Shown here: positions 11,036 through 22,069 of the stretch, piece after piece | Layout of the letters: each line of letters begins with the position of its first letter | How positions within the stretch are numbered: position 1 is the first letter of the stretch | NCBI GenBank assembly: GCA_002105175.1 | Contig: MCGE01000068.1 | Coordinates: 1 to 35,146, forward strand | Reading direction: 5' to 3' | Length of the DNA stretch: 35,146 bases | Source of the DNA: Absidia repens | Lineage: Eukaryota; Mucoromycota; Mucoromycetes; Mucorales; Cunninghamellaceae | Made by a program: the position numbers and the translations under genes | The notes under the pieces: generated by a model | Told to the model about the DNA's origin: nothing | The model's database searches: none | What the model saw: only the letters and a program-made list of their open reading frames with translations

Positions 11036-11580
11036 GTGTATGTGTGTGTGTGTTTGTTTGTGTAAAAAAGAAATGATTCGGAGTTGAAGCCGACTTCTTC
11101 CACTATTTCATGTATATTATATGTCGTATTTGTCATTTGTCACTAATCATTTCCTACACTATCATACTTGTCATTTCCATACGGGTATAATACACAGCTT
11201 CAAGTAGTTTTATATACAGTAGAGTAGTTCCCCGATTTTGAGACGACAACTGTCGCCGTTTGAACCCTCGCGACCGCAAAAATAAATAAATTCAGGAACT
11301 AAAATGTTATACTGGTTGAAATATGGACAACGACGTCTCATTACTTATTTTATTTATGTAATTTTACACCATTGAAGGAGCTATAGTCATTGGGGGGAAA
11401 AAATTAAAATAAAAAAGGTTTGCTGTAAAGAAGCCATGCTTCAATCAAAACAAAGTTATACGCCAATGACTTCGTGTGACATACAATATGCATGGGTTTC
11501 CGAATCTTTAAACGCCTAACATACGTGTCCCGAAACTGTTCCTCATCCTTAGCTTCTTTCTTCCTTTTTCTTCATCCATC
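11036..11580 (+). promoter_or_regulatory. Conserved 5' leader/promoter block of HETL-3
   Basis: A GT-rich run and GTGTAAAAAAGAAAT are followed by about 500 nt closely matched upstream of HETL-4 and HETL-6. Landmarks are GAGTTGAAG-CGAC-TCTTCCACTA, GTATGTCGTATTTGTCAT, CTCAAGTAGTTTATATACAG, GCAAAAATAAATAAATTCAG, TTGAAGGAGCTATAG and CATACAATAT-CATGGG, ending with a pyrimidine-rich run just before the ATG. Conservation over this length in three paralogues fits a promoter copied with the gene. Confidence 0.65.
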
Positions 11581-13857
11581 ATGACAAAAGACCTCCCAGT
11601 GGAAGACCAAATGGAAGGTTTGTCCAAAACACCTATATACATTATATGTCACTTTAAAAAGAAAAAAGAAATACTGACAATACCCCACCTTTCTGTATAT
11701 TTCTAAGATACTCAACCGAAACCACAACAGGAACAAAAACAGAAAAGGCCGTTCCAAGTTGTTCTTGTCGACATTGAAAAGGCCGCCAAAGACAATGTGA
11801 TCCACTGTGTTAAAATTCCACTTGAACAGAACGAGTTGAAATTTGTTGCGTTGTCTTACCGTTGGGGCGAATTACACGAGACGCTGGTTGATACCAAAGT
11901 TGGCTATACGGCATCCATCACCTCATTTGCCATAAAAGATTTTTATCAGCTTTGCCGTATGATGACCTTGGAATCGGATTTGAAACACATCAAGTATGTG
12001 TGGGTGGATGCTATATGTGTGGATCAACAGCACGCCGCCAGACGAAAAGCAACCATTTACCAAATGAGCAACATCTACGACCGCGCCACTTATATTTTAG
12101 CAGTACCCGATCTTCACATGACTTATTTGAAAGGCGTGTCGATCAAAAATCACGACGCCATAGTGAGCTCAGACGAATACGGTAAATATATGTATCACTT
12201 GATCCACGGAAACAAGTCCCAGCTCGATGCCCTGGATGAAGATTTCCTCAATCATATTCAAGTACCAGAAGATCCTCCTGAACTAAGACCATTGCTACTA
12301 AACTATACTGATTATTTTGCAAATGCTTTTATGGAATGGCACCTCCATGATCCTAGTTATTGTCCTGTGCGAGCTCTTGATCACCTTTGCAATACTAGTA
12401 TATCAAAACACCATAAATCTTGGAAAACATGGATAAAAATCAAAGGATATTACTGTGGAGATCTGCATCAGTGTTATGAAGTGGATTGTCCTCTGGCATT
12501 ATTTAATTATAACGCGCCGATCGGAACATGGAAAGAAAGCTCTCAATTACCTGAGTCTGAATGGAAATCCAAGATCCCTGAAAGAAGCGACAGTATTCAA
12601 CAATCGATGGAATTTTTGATGGATCTCATCAAGGATTGGTCCACTCGTGTTTGGGTGATCAGTGAAATCAACATTGCAAAAAAGGACAAAAAGCTCAAAT
12701 ATTGGTTTCTGCAATTAGCACACCACAGAAATGACATTGCAAGTGATGACGACATAAAAGGGGGATTCACTTTTTTCAAATTCGATCCTGACAATATCTA
12801 TTATTCGGGCAAACCTGATTACCGAGTCCGATCTGCAACACAACCGACAAGAAGAAAACCGACCGACCCAGTTTTCTACCAATTTCAATATACTTTGCAC
12901 ACGCAACTCCTTAGTAAATCCTTTCTGGAGAACATTCTGATTTCCAAGGCCAGTAGAAATGGTAAGTTTAAACAACAACGGACTTACCCCACACTTTGAT
13001 TTTCGAAAAAACAGGCTACATGTTATTTTATACTTTATTAATTCATTCATCATTTAATTAACTCATTAATTGATCCATTAGAGGATCGGTTTTACGGTAT
13101 TTTGCCATTCACCCCATATCAAGACAGAATACTAGAAGTGTCGCATTGGAAAATCAACACTATGACGTCCGTCAAATTAAAACTCTATGAAATCATGCGG
13201 ATAGAAGATAAAATAGAACTGCTTTTTTTGTCTAGCGATGGAGAGGCGACGTACAGCGATGTTTTACCAACCTTTGCAACATCGACATTAGCTTCCACGT
13301 CCGAACGCGGGCTTCGATTACATAGAACCTACGACCCTTTTGTTAATTTTGATATGTGCCATCGATCCACCATTATGCTTTATCAACACGAACAAACCAA
13401 CAACAATAGCAAAAATAATGATGATGAGGACGATGATGATGATGATGATGAGAACGTTGGTGACGGTGGTGGCTCGCACCAATACTATCTACGTTTGAAA
13501 CCGAAAAAAGAATATATTGTGGCGGTACACGACGAATATATAGACAGCAAAATTGATAAAATGATGCACAATTTACCGATTTTTAAGCGCCTTGGCGTCC
13601 ATGATGATGAGGCTTCTTCTACTCTTACTTTTGACATTGTCTCTATTCCATTTTCTGTACTAAACGACGCCCATGCATCCAACTATGAAATGATGCCTGA
13701 TCAAAATCAACGTGAGTTCCTCACTTTAATAGGATGTTTTGTTAGAAACAAATGGATTTTGTCACCTGAAAGTGTTGTAAATGTGGAGGAAGGACATCAT
13801 GTAATGTGCAATGACGATGACAAAAACAATCCTGATACTTTTTTTGATATCTACTAA
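11581..13857 (+). CDS. HETL-3: intact HET-domain-like protein, 688 aa
   Basis: Exons 11581-11617 (MTKDLPVEDQME plus one base), 11708-12961 and 13082-13857; both introns split a codon after its first base. Intron 1 has an ACTGAC branch-like site. A Gln/Lys linker (15-26) precedes PFQVVLVDI. HET-like blocks: ALSYRWGEL (60-68), YVWVDAICVDQ (109-119), RKATIYQMSNIY (125-136) with LAVPDLH (143-149), and DWSTRVWVISE (322-332). These correspond to the LSY-x-WG, W-x-D-x-x-C-x-x-Q and W-x-x-R-x-W blocks of Pfam HET (PF06985). The C-terminal domain has VKLKLYEIM (461-469), LPTFATSTL (492-500), an acidic run (544-554), IGCFVRNKWIL (647-657) and terminal FDIY. HET proteins trigger cell death in non-self recognition in ascomycetes; this role here is inference. 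AATAAA at 13902-13907. Confidence 0.85.
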
Positions 13858-13907
13858 AACCAATATGTGTTATCGTTTATTTTTTATGGTCATTGATTTT
13901 TAATAAA

Positions 13908-14483
13908 CAGCTACTTCCGAAAACAAGCAATTATTGTTTCATATCTTGACGGATTATATATATTATATATAAAAGTAATGTTTCTTTTTTTTTTTGAGAG
14001 AGAGAGAGGCTCTATTCATTTTATTTTCGAATGAGCACCCAAAATAGGTTACTGATGGCTGACTATTTTACACACTCTGACTCATTTTGCATCTACTTAT
14101 GATAGAATGATGCCCCCTTTAATTTGACATATGATACAATTACTAGCTTGCTGCATTAACTACTAAAACCAGCCACCATTTTACCTTTTTTTTTTTAAAA
14201 AAAAACAACAACAACCTAACCTCTTCCCACACAAACGGAGTAAGTGACCAAGCTTAATGTCGACAGCTACATTTAAAACTGCATTCTCTCTGGAAAAGAA
14301 ATACGCTTTTTACCGACATGTACCCTTCTCGAAGCACTTCCCTTTCAGCAGATTCCTCGAGTTACCAAAAATCGACGATTCGAATATTTAATTGCCGCTC
14401 CTCATGAACTTTATATCATTTCCATTTTAATTTCCCTCGTCCTTTTTTTTTATTTTTTTTTTTATCCTACTCCTGTCCCCTGA
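13908..14483. other. Intergenic stretch after HETL-3
   Basis: AT-rich with a TA-rich tract (13955-13975), a GA run (13997-14008) and homopolymer T/A runs. No coding frame and no recognised repeat. Confidence 0.4.
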
Positions 14484-14942
14484 AATGGCCAATATGGGAA
14501 GCAGCATTTAAAGCCATTCTACCAACAACAAATGATCCACGATCTACTCCGGAATTTGGTCGCTCCAGGAAACATGGATTACTCCATCCACCTTTGGTTA
14601 CTCTGCTCCTGTACTATCCAAGCGATTTCACGACATCACTGGCTCTTTATCTTACACAACACCCCATTCAACACAGCAAATGTCATATCGCTCATCACTC
14701 ATCTGTTCTCTCGCCTTCGTCCTCCTCCACGCGCCTTCATCATTCCAATCTCCCCTGACACCGACGACATCCCTTTTTAGTTAGGAAATAGTACCATTTT
14801 ATGTTTAGTCATTTAGTATCTAATTCACATATTATCTATTTTCTACCACACTTTTATTCCCATGATTCACCTCTCTGCGATGTGTTTCAAATTCCGCAAT
14901 AAAAATTCTATTTATATTGCCCTAAAAAAAAAAAAAAAAAAA
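14484..14942 (+). mobile_element. 5'-truncated LINE relic with poly(A) tail
   Basis: Starting at 14484, one frame gives WPIWEAAFKAILPTTNDPRS. Further on another frame gives CTIQAISRHHWLFIL and TANVISLITHLFSRL, ending at 14780. The order W-x-x-W...aI-x-RHHW...F matches the extreme C-terminus of a LINE reverse transcriptase, like that at 1-416 but a different, diverged element. A 3' UTR with AATAAA (about 14899) leads into a run of 19 A (14924-14942). The frame change marks it as a dead fragment. Confidence 0.6.
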
Positions 14943-14999
14943 TTATTTTTTTTATCCCCTTCATCAAAGTCTGGATATCACGGCAAGGATCATTGCGGA

Positions 15000-15260
15000 A
15001 CCGGTGATCTAGGATTAGTATTAGAACTTAATTTAGGGGCATTTTAAAAAATGCAAATCAAACATTCATGAGGAAACTCTTTCATTTTGAATGCAGGATG
15101 TCGACTACCGTTAGATTAGTCTCCATCTTAGAATAGTGTAATGTATTATGGAAATCTTTTATTAGTTTAGTATAGTGTTCGGTCTCATAGTTTATATCTA
15201 CATTTGAATTAAATATGTCTTCCGGTCTCTTTCATGCGTTTAATTGTCTTGTTGAATGGG
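15000..15260 (+). repeat. Dispersed repeat copy R3 (partial), upstream of HETL-4
   Basis: Contains AGGATTAGTATTAG, ATGAGGAAACTCTTTCATTTTG, a degraded AGGAT-x-TC-ACTACC box and ATTTGAATTAAATATGTCTTC in the same order as in R2 and R4, but with internal deletions. It begins shortly after the poly(A) of the LINE relic. Confidence 0.6.
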
Positions 15261-15295
15261 CACGGTATATATGCGTGTAAACTCCATTCCGGTGC

Positions 15296-15862
15296 GTATG
15301 TGTTTTTGTGTGTGTGTGTTTGTGTGTGTGTGTTTGTTTGTGTAAAAAAGAAATAGTTTAGAGTTGAAGGCGACGTCTTCCACTACTTCATGTATATTGT
15401 ATGTCGTATTTGTCATTTGTCACTAATCATTTCCTACACTATCATACTTGTCATTCCCATACGCGTATAATACACAGCTTCAAGTAGTTTTATATACAGT
15501 AGAGTGGTTCGCTGGTTTTGAGACGACAACTGTTGCCGTTTGAACCCACGCGGCCGCAAAAATAAATAAATTCAGGAACTAAAATTTTTTACTGGTTGAA
15601 ATGAGGACAACGACATCCCAGTACTTATAACCTTTTATTTATTTAATTTTACACTATTGAAGGAGCTATAGTTATTGAGGGACAAAATAAAATAAAAAAG
15701 AGTTGCTGTAAGTAAGTCTTGCTTCAATCAAAACAAAGTTGTACGGCAATGAGTTCGTGTGACATACAATATACATGGGGTTCCGAATCTTTAAACGTCC
15801 AACATACGTGCCCGAGTCAGTTCCTTATTCTAAGCTTCTTTCTTCCTCTTTCTTTATCCACC
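15296..15862 (+). promoter_or_regulatory. Conserved 5' leader/promoter block of HETL-4
   Basis: Same ordered landmarks as upstream of HETL-3, starting with a longer GT-rich run (15301-15343) and ending at the ATG at 15863. The close match continues through the first intron, so the block was copied with the gene. Confidence 0.65.
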
Positions 15863-18046
15863 ATGACGAAAGATCTCCCAATAGAAGGTTTGTCCAAAAT
15901 TCCTATATATATATTATATGTCACTTTAATAAAAGAAAAAAAAATACTGAAAAGACCCCACCTTTTTGTATTTTCTAAGATACTCAACCGAAACCACAAC
16001 ATAAACAGAAACAGAAAAAACCGTTCCAAGTTGTACTCGTCGACATTGAAAAGGCCGCCAAAGGCAATGTGATCCACTGTGTTAAAATTCCGCTTGAAGA
16101 AAGTGATTTGAAATTTGTTGCCTTGTCTTACCGTTGGGGCGAATTAGACGAGACTCTGATCGACACTGGCGTTGGTTATACAGCGACCATCACCTCATTT
16201 GCCTTGGACGATTTTTATCAGCTTTGCCGGACGATGTCCTCTGAATCAGATTTGAAACATATCAAATATGTGTGGGTGGATGCGATCTGTGTGGATCAAC
16301 GACCGACAAAGCGAAAAGCAACCATTTACCAAATGAGCAACATCTACAATCGTGCCACGTATATTTTAGCAGTACCTGATCTTCACTTGACTTACTTGAA
16401 AAGATTATCAATCAAAAATAACGAAACCATCACGGAGTCGCAGGCATATATATTCGACATCTATCACCTTATTCGCGGCGACGCCTCCGAACTAGCAAAG
16501 TTAGAGGAAGATTTCCTCGGGGAAAGCAAAGTACCCAATGATCCTGCGTTAAGAAAATTGCTACTCAAATACACTGATCATTTTGGGTATAGCTTTTTGA
16601 ATTACCAAGGTCATCGAGATTTTTATTGCCCGATGCGAACGCTCGATCACATCTGCGAAAACAGTCAAGTAAGCCGTACTTCTTGGAAAGGTTGGCTAAA
16701 AAGCAGTGACACCTCTTTCAAAAGCCTACATCAATGTCATGAAGTGGTTTGTCCTTTAACAGGGTTTGATCTATACGATGACGTATCCACAGAAGCCGAA
16801 CGACGTGAATTTTGTGATTCGAACTGGAAGTCAAAAATCGTCAAACGAAGCATAGCTATCCGACAATCGATGGAATTTTTAACCGATCTGGTAAGGGATT
16901 GGTCGTCTCGAGTGTGGGTGATCAGTGAATACAACATTGCAAAAAAGAAAAATAATCTCAAGTTTTGGTTTACGCAATTAAGCACCACCAACAATGGCAC
17001 GGGATTTGAAATGGAGCAAAAGGAATTCATCTTCTTTCAATTTAACTTTGAGGATCCTTCCTTTATTACTCGCATTGTGAATACCAACTACTACCGAAAT
17101 GAAAATGAATCGCAGTTCATGAGGTCAAGGACGTCCAACCCCGTTTATATACGCTTCCATAATACCATGATCTGCCAACTTGCGCAACAAACGTTTCTGG
17201 AGATGATTCTTGTATCTAAGGCCAGTAGAAATGGTAAAATTCTTTTGTTCTCAAGAAATTTTTTGATTTTAAAAAAAGTGATTCCATTTTTTTTATTTAA
17301 TAGAGGATCGATTTCACAGTATTTTGCCATTGACGGAGTATAAAAGCAAAATAACCGAGGTCCGTCATTGGAATATCACTTCTTTACTATCTGTCAAATT
17401 AAAACTGTACGAGATCATGAACACCAAAGACAAGTTGGTCCTACTTTTTTGGTCAGGTCATGCCATACATGGTAGTGTTTTACCAACGTTTGCGACATCG
17501 ACTTTATCTTTGGACCTCGGCATTGGAATGCTTCGAGATGAAATGCCCAGCTCTTCTCAATTTGACTTGAACTGCCCATCCACCATAATGCTTCGTCAAA
17601 TCAACAATAGCGATGCTGATAATGAAGAAGGTGATGATGATGATGACGACGAAGATGATGATAACCTGAACCGATACTATCTACGTTTGAAAGCAAGGGA
17701 ATATTATATGGTGGACTTCCAATATTTTACCGAAGATATGCTTAAAGATTGCCTAGATGCAATTAAAGATAGTGCGGCACTTTATAACCGCCTTGGAATG
17801 GATGAAGACATTAATACTTCTTTTGACATTGTGTCCATTCCTGCTTTAAAAAGAACGGGCACGAGTTTGGATTATTTTAATTCTCCCTCGCATGGATTGT
17901 ATTCTCTTAATTTGATTGGAAGTTTTGCTAAAAACATCTGGATATTAGATAGATATCACTTTGATGTCTATCCAGAAGATCGAAATATGTGGACATATTA
18001 TAAGACTGATGCAGATGATGAGTTTTTTACTTTTGATATATATTAA
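15863..18046 (+). CDS. HETL-4: intact HET-domain-like protein, 673 aa
   Basis: Exons 15863-15887 (MTKDLPIE plus one base), 15980-17233 and 17304-18046. The first exon lacks the four codons DQME-like seen in HETL-3. The blocks ALSYRWGEL, YVWVDAICVDQ, RKATIYQMSNIY, DWSSRVWVISE, LPTFATSTL and terminal FDIY are all present, with an acidic EEGDDDDDDEDDD tract at the variable site. Residues about 120-176 are identical to HETL-6, and the DNA 16330-16445 is identical to 23808-23923. Probably a cytosolic death or recognition factor by family. No signal peptide or membrane segment. AATAAA at 18074-18079 is followed by 16 A. Confidence 0.85.
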
Positions 18047-18126
18047 ACCACATACCATCATTTTGTTGATCACAATAAATGACAAAAAAAAAAAAAAAAT
18101 GGCAGAGTTTATTTCTTACAATAAAT
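18047..18126. terminator. Shared 3' region of convergent HETL-4 and HETL-5
   Basis: Eighty bases separate the two stop codons. The plus-strand signal AATAAA (18074-18079) and the minus-strand signal (TTTATT at 18108-18113) face each other across a 16-A run (18084-18099). Transcripts ending normally would overlap as antisense 3' ends. Confidence 0.6.
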
Positions 18127-20270
18127 TTAATAGATATTGAAACCAGCACTATAGTCATCACTGTAATGGTGAATCCAACATTCGGGACTGTTTCGTTTAA
18201 ATAAATAGCTACGATGATCAAACATCCATTTGTTTTTAGAAAGATTTCCGATCAAAAAGATACAACTATCTTCAACAGGATCACAATACGCAGTAAAATA
18301 ATTGCTTGAATAAGAAGGAATAGCTATGACGTGCACTTGATCTTCCATAGCCATGTCAACATAAGGGTCAATGATCTGATGGCGTATGTACAGAGGTAAT
18401 TTTTCCTCCAAGACTTTTTTGTCAGAATAATAAATGGCGTCGTCGCGTTGAATAAAGTCAAGACCCAAGCGAGTCGCTGTATAATATTCCAATGGTTTCA
18501 GATTGATATAATACTGATGAGATTCGTTCATCCTCTTGAAGCCTGCCGTGGTTTGGTGAAGCATTAGAGTGGATGTGTTGCTCAAGTCAAAATTGCATGG
18601 ATGTGCTGTGAAATCATCTGTATCGACGTCAGAGGACAAGGTCGACGTGGCAAACGTCGGTAAAATCAGTCCTACATTTGACGATTCGCTATTGCCCGAC
18701 CAAAACAGAAGGTTCAACTTGTCTTTGGTGTTCATGATCTCGTACAGTTTTAACTTGACGGATAAAGTAGTATTGATATTCCATTGACCCACTTCCTGTT
18801 TGCTAGTGACGAGAGTGTTTTTATACTCCGACAGGGGCAGGACGGCATAAAAACGATCCTCATTCTTGCTGGCCTTGGATTTCAGAATCATGTCTAAAAA
18901 CGTTCGGTCATTGAGTTGCTGAATCCAAGTGCAATGGAATCGTATATAAACTGTATGTAAGTCACCGACCTCTCTTTCCAAATCCATCAATTCGATTGAT
19001 TTCTTGTTGTTTTCAATGATAGGGCGGTCAAAATCATATTTAAAAAAGGAAATGCGGAAGGGGCATGCTGTTGACCATCTGACCCTACCGTGCCTGTCGT
19101 GAGGCCTTAGTTGAAGAAACCAATACTTGAGGTTGTTTTTCTTTCTTGCAATGCTAAATTCACTGATCACCCAAACACGAGTGGACCAATCCATGATAAG
19201 GTCCGCCAAAAATTCCATCGATTGCCGGATACTGTCGCTTCTTTTAGATATCATGTCCTTCCATACTGTTTTCCTTTCTGATTTGTCGATTGTCAAAATG
19301 TGGCGTCCTGCAAGAATGGAATACAATGAGGAAACCAGCTTTTATTACGACGCTAAAGGTATATATTTTTTTTGGAGTCCTTACCATTATTCATCCAATA
19401 TGTTATTCGTATTTGATCGTTTTTAGAAGGACGACTATCATCAGAATTCGGGTCATTTGCTGATTGGCGGGGCGATTGATCCGTTTCACAGATGCGATTT
19501 AGTGCATTCTCAAGTTGACATCTCCGTTTATCTGGATCGTATTTCATAAATGCTTCCGTAAAATGGTCTGTCCCTTTCGTCAGCAGTTCTCTTAATGCGC
19601 GATCATTTGGGATGTTGCATTCGTCGAGGAAATCTTCGTCGAGAACCTCAAGGTGATCGGAATTTCCATGAATAAGGTGATAGAGATATTCACCATAAAG
19701 AAGTGAACACTGCATAATCTGTTTGTTTTTTAACATGGCGTTTCTCAAGTAGGTTGAATGAAGATCGGGGACGGCTAAAATATAGCTGGCTTTTTCGTAA
19801 ATATTGGTCATTTGATAAATGGTTGCTTTACGTCGCTCATAGTTGGTTTGATCCACGCAAATCGCATCAACCCACACATAATCCATGGTTTGGAGGTCAG
19901 AATCGAGGATCATCGCGGCGCAAAGTTGATAAAAATCCTCCAGATTCAATGACGTTACAGATCCCGTATAGCCAACTTGTGTATCAACCATTGTCTCTTG
20001 TAATTCCCCCCAACGATAGGATAATGCCACATATTTTAAATCTTCTCCGTTGCCTTCCAATGGCTTTTCAACACAGACAATTTCTTTTTTTTCGGCAGCT
20101 TGCTTGATATCGACAAGGACGATGTGAAATGGTTTCTTTGAGCCAATACTTAACAAATCTATGGGAGGGAGGGAATGCTGAATTCATGTTAATGACCAAG
20201 GTAGTACTTCATTTACAATAAGCGCTGTCATACCTTTAAAGAAGTGTCCTAGTTGGTAGTCATTAGTCAT
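18127..20270 (-). CDS. HETL-5: intact HET-domain-like protein, 663 aa, altered introns
   Basis: Exons on the minus strand: 20234-20270 (MTNDYQLGHFFK plus one base), 19385-20158, 18127-19307; total is a multiple of three. It has ALSYRWGEL, YVWVDAICVDQ, MTNIYEKASYILAVPD, DWSTRVWVISE, VKLKLYEIM, LPTFATSTL and terminal FNIY. Unlike its paralogues it lacks the second intron: SKASKNEDRFYAV is continuous at about 18850-18885. Instead it has a 77-nt intron (19308-19384) in the variable linker. It also lacks the Gln/Lys linker and the acidic tract. With HETL-1 it shares CVEKPLEG and DQTNYERRKA. Its 5' flank is unrelated to the leaders of HETL-3/4/6, and a TIR element sits 300 nt upstream. Confidence 0.85.
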
Positions 20271-20569
20271 GATATGGCAACATTAAAAAAGAAAAATGGA
20301 AAAGTAACAAGAATTTTGTTAGCTTCTATAAAAAGAGAAACTTGGGGCATGTTATTGTAGTGACTTGGGAACCCGCATTTAAGGATCTCCAATGTATGTA
20401 ACACGAACTTGAACGCACACATTATGATTTTTATAAGAGGATGGTAAAAATTTTGACTTTTCAGACGTATCGCTCTTTTTTCTTTAATATAATGATTATT
20501 CAGTTTATGGTAGTCATCAGGGTTTTCAGGAATATTTAATTATGTAATAATGAGGTTTCCTTTTTTTTA

Positions 20570-20748
20570 GGGAATTGCTCCATTTCAGAGGATTTTCAGA
20601 GGCTTCAGAGGATTTTCAGAGGATTTTCAGAGGATTTTCAGAGGATTTTCAGAGGATTTTCAGAGGATTTTTCAGAGACCGTCCCGTACCACCTTTATTG
20701 TATCGCCGGTAATTAGCAATTTAAACAAGCTTTGTGACATTAGCAATA
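20570..20748 (+). repeat. Left TIR with 11-bp minisatellite
   Basis: Holds seven AGGATTTTCAG units (one with an extra T) plus one shortened AGGCTTCAG unit between 20588 and 20677. The right TIR has three. Copy-number change inside the TIR explains why the left arm is about 50 nt longer. Confidence 0.8.
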
Positions 20749-21612
20749 AAAAAAAATGACACTTACTTCTTTACCTCTTTTTACCATATTGTTTGGTGCG
20801 CTATTGTTTCTATTTGTTATGACTAGTCATCTTCCAATTAAAGAAATCTATCTTTATCAAGGAGTATGGTCCAGGATGTAAAGCATTGACCCTCTCGTTG
20901 AAGATTTATTCTACCGAATAAATGTATTGCAATGCAACACTACTCCTGACTGTATCCGATAATATGAACAGCAACGACAACAATGATCAGCGCAATTATT
21001 TTCTAGAAATTATAAGTAAGGACAGCGTCATAGAACAAGATTACATGATTCATGGTCGGATCATGGCTATGGAACCTACTAGTTGGCATTTTTAAACGAT
21101 CATGTAAATTGGCGACAAAATTTACAAAGTAGATGATAGGCATAAAAGTATGGTCGACTTGTAATTTTTCAGTTTGGATGGGAAAATGACAAACAGCATA
21201 TATGCTTCCTTTTTTTCAGCAGATTGACTCACCTGAGCAGTACCAATTATCAGGACTCTCAAAACGTCTATTGAAAGATCAGTCAAAAAAACCATTATAG
21301 TCACCACCGTCTACGTTGGAATCACCAATTGAAACATAATATTTGCCATCGGTTACACCGCCTCCTCCTTCGGTATCGAATTTAGCACCATCACCACCTA
21401 CACCTTTACCAGTAACCCATCTTTATCAAAAAGCAACACCACCACTAACAACCACTAAGACAAAAACGATCATCAAGCACTATTACCAAAAATTCCGTCA
21501 TGAGGAAAATATATGCCAAACAAATTTCATCCCAAAACGAATATGATAATCATGATTTTTATTTTTATTTTTTTAAAGCATTACTCTATTGAATAAACAA
21601 TGCCAATTTTTT

Positions 21613-21739
21613 ATATCGCTAATGTCACAAAGCTTGTTTAATCTGGTAGTTATCGACGATACAATAAAGGTGGTACGGGACGGTCTCTGAAAAACCCTCT
21701 GAAAATCCTCTGAAAATCCTCTGAAATGGAGCAATTCCC
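21613..21739 (-). repeat. Right TIR of the same element
   Basis: Inverted counterpart of the left TIR with three 11-bp units (21688-21723 approximately). A related GGGATTGCTCCAG sequence follows at 21751-21763, possibly the end of another family member. Confidence 0.8.
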
Positions 21740-21747
21740 TTTTTTTA

Positions 21748-22069
21748 TCCGGGATTGCTCCAGCTGCGATAAAAACATCAAGCGGCAGAATAAATCATTG
21801 TGTGATACGATAAAATGCTTTGTACTACACGACGATCTATCGTATTGCACGATATTCTGGCAAGATATTTTATTGTGCAGAATGTTATAAAAAATAACGT
21901 CAAAAATGTATTTAAAGGTTGGAAGAAATTACAAAAAAGAAAAAGAGTACAAGAGAATAACAAGATCAGGGGGATCAAGGTTATCTAGTCTTTTTGTTTT
22001 TTATTGTTTACAAACAAAACCTGGGTAGGATTTTTCCCATTTTTTTCTACAGCAACAAAAAATGGCAAT
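21748..22069. other. Intergenic stretch, no gene
   Basis: AT-rich, apart from the TIR-like GGGATTGCTCCAG at 21751. No protein-like frame. Confidence 0.35.

Larger units (their letters stand above)
20570..21739. mobile_element. Non-autonomous DNA transposon with long terminal inverted repeats
   Basis: Left end 20570-20748 and right end 21613-21739 are inverted copies: both start GGGAATTGCTCCATTTCAG, continue with AGGATTTTCAG units, GAGACCGTCCCGTACCACC, TTTATTGTATCG, and end TTTGTGACATTAGC. An 8-nt TTTTTTTA lies on both sides (20562-20569, 21740-21747), fitting a target duplication, although it is low complexity. The 860-nt interior encodes no transposase, so it would need an enzyme in trans. 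Eight-nt duplications suit hAT and long TIRs suit MULE or foldback elements; the superfamily is not settled. Confidence 0.75.

Noticed and set aside
11255..11290. GTTTGAACC-like box (tRNA B-box) in the HETL leader
   Set aside because: The stem does not pair and no A-box or cloverleaf can be formed, so no tRNA is called.
15863..18046. HETL-4 and HETL-6 as processed retrogenes because of the oligo(A) end
   Set aside because: Both introns and the 5' leader are kept, which rules out an ordinary processed retrogene. Only the odd edge is reported.
20588..20677. Regular short repeats that might be a CRISPR-like array
   Set aside because: Units are 11 bp and contiguous without spacers, inside a transposon TIR of a eukaryotic genome. 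It is a minisatellite.
21343..21546. Pro/Thr-rich open frame on the plus strand inside the TIR element
   Set aside because: It is the opposite strand of a Gly-rich fragment and has no coding features.
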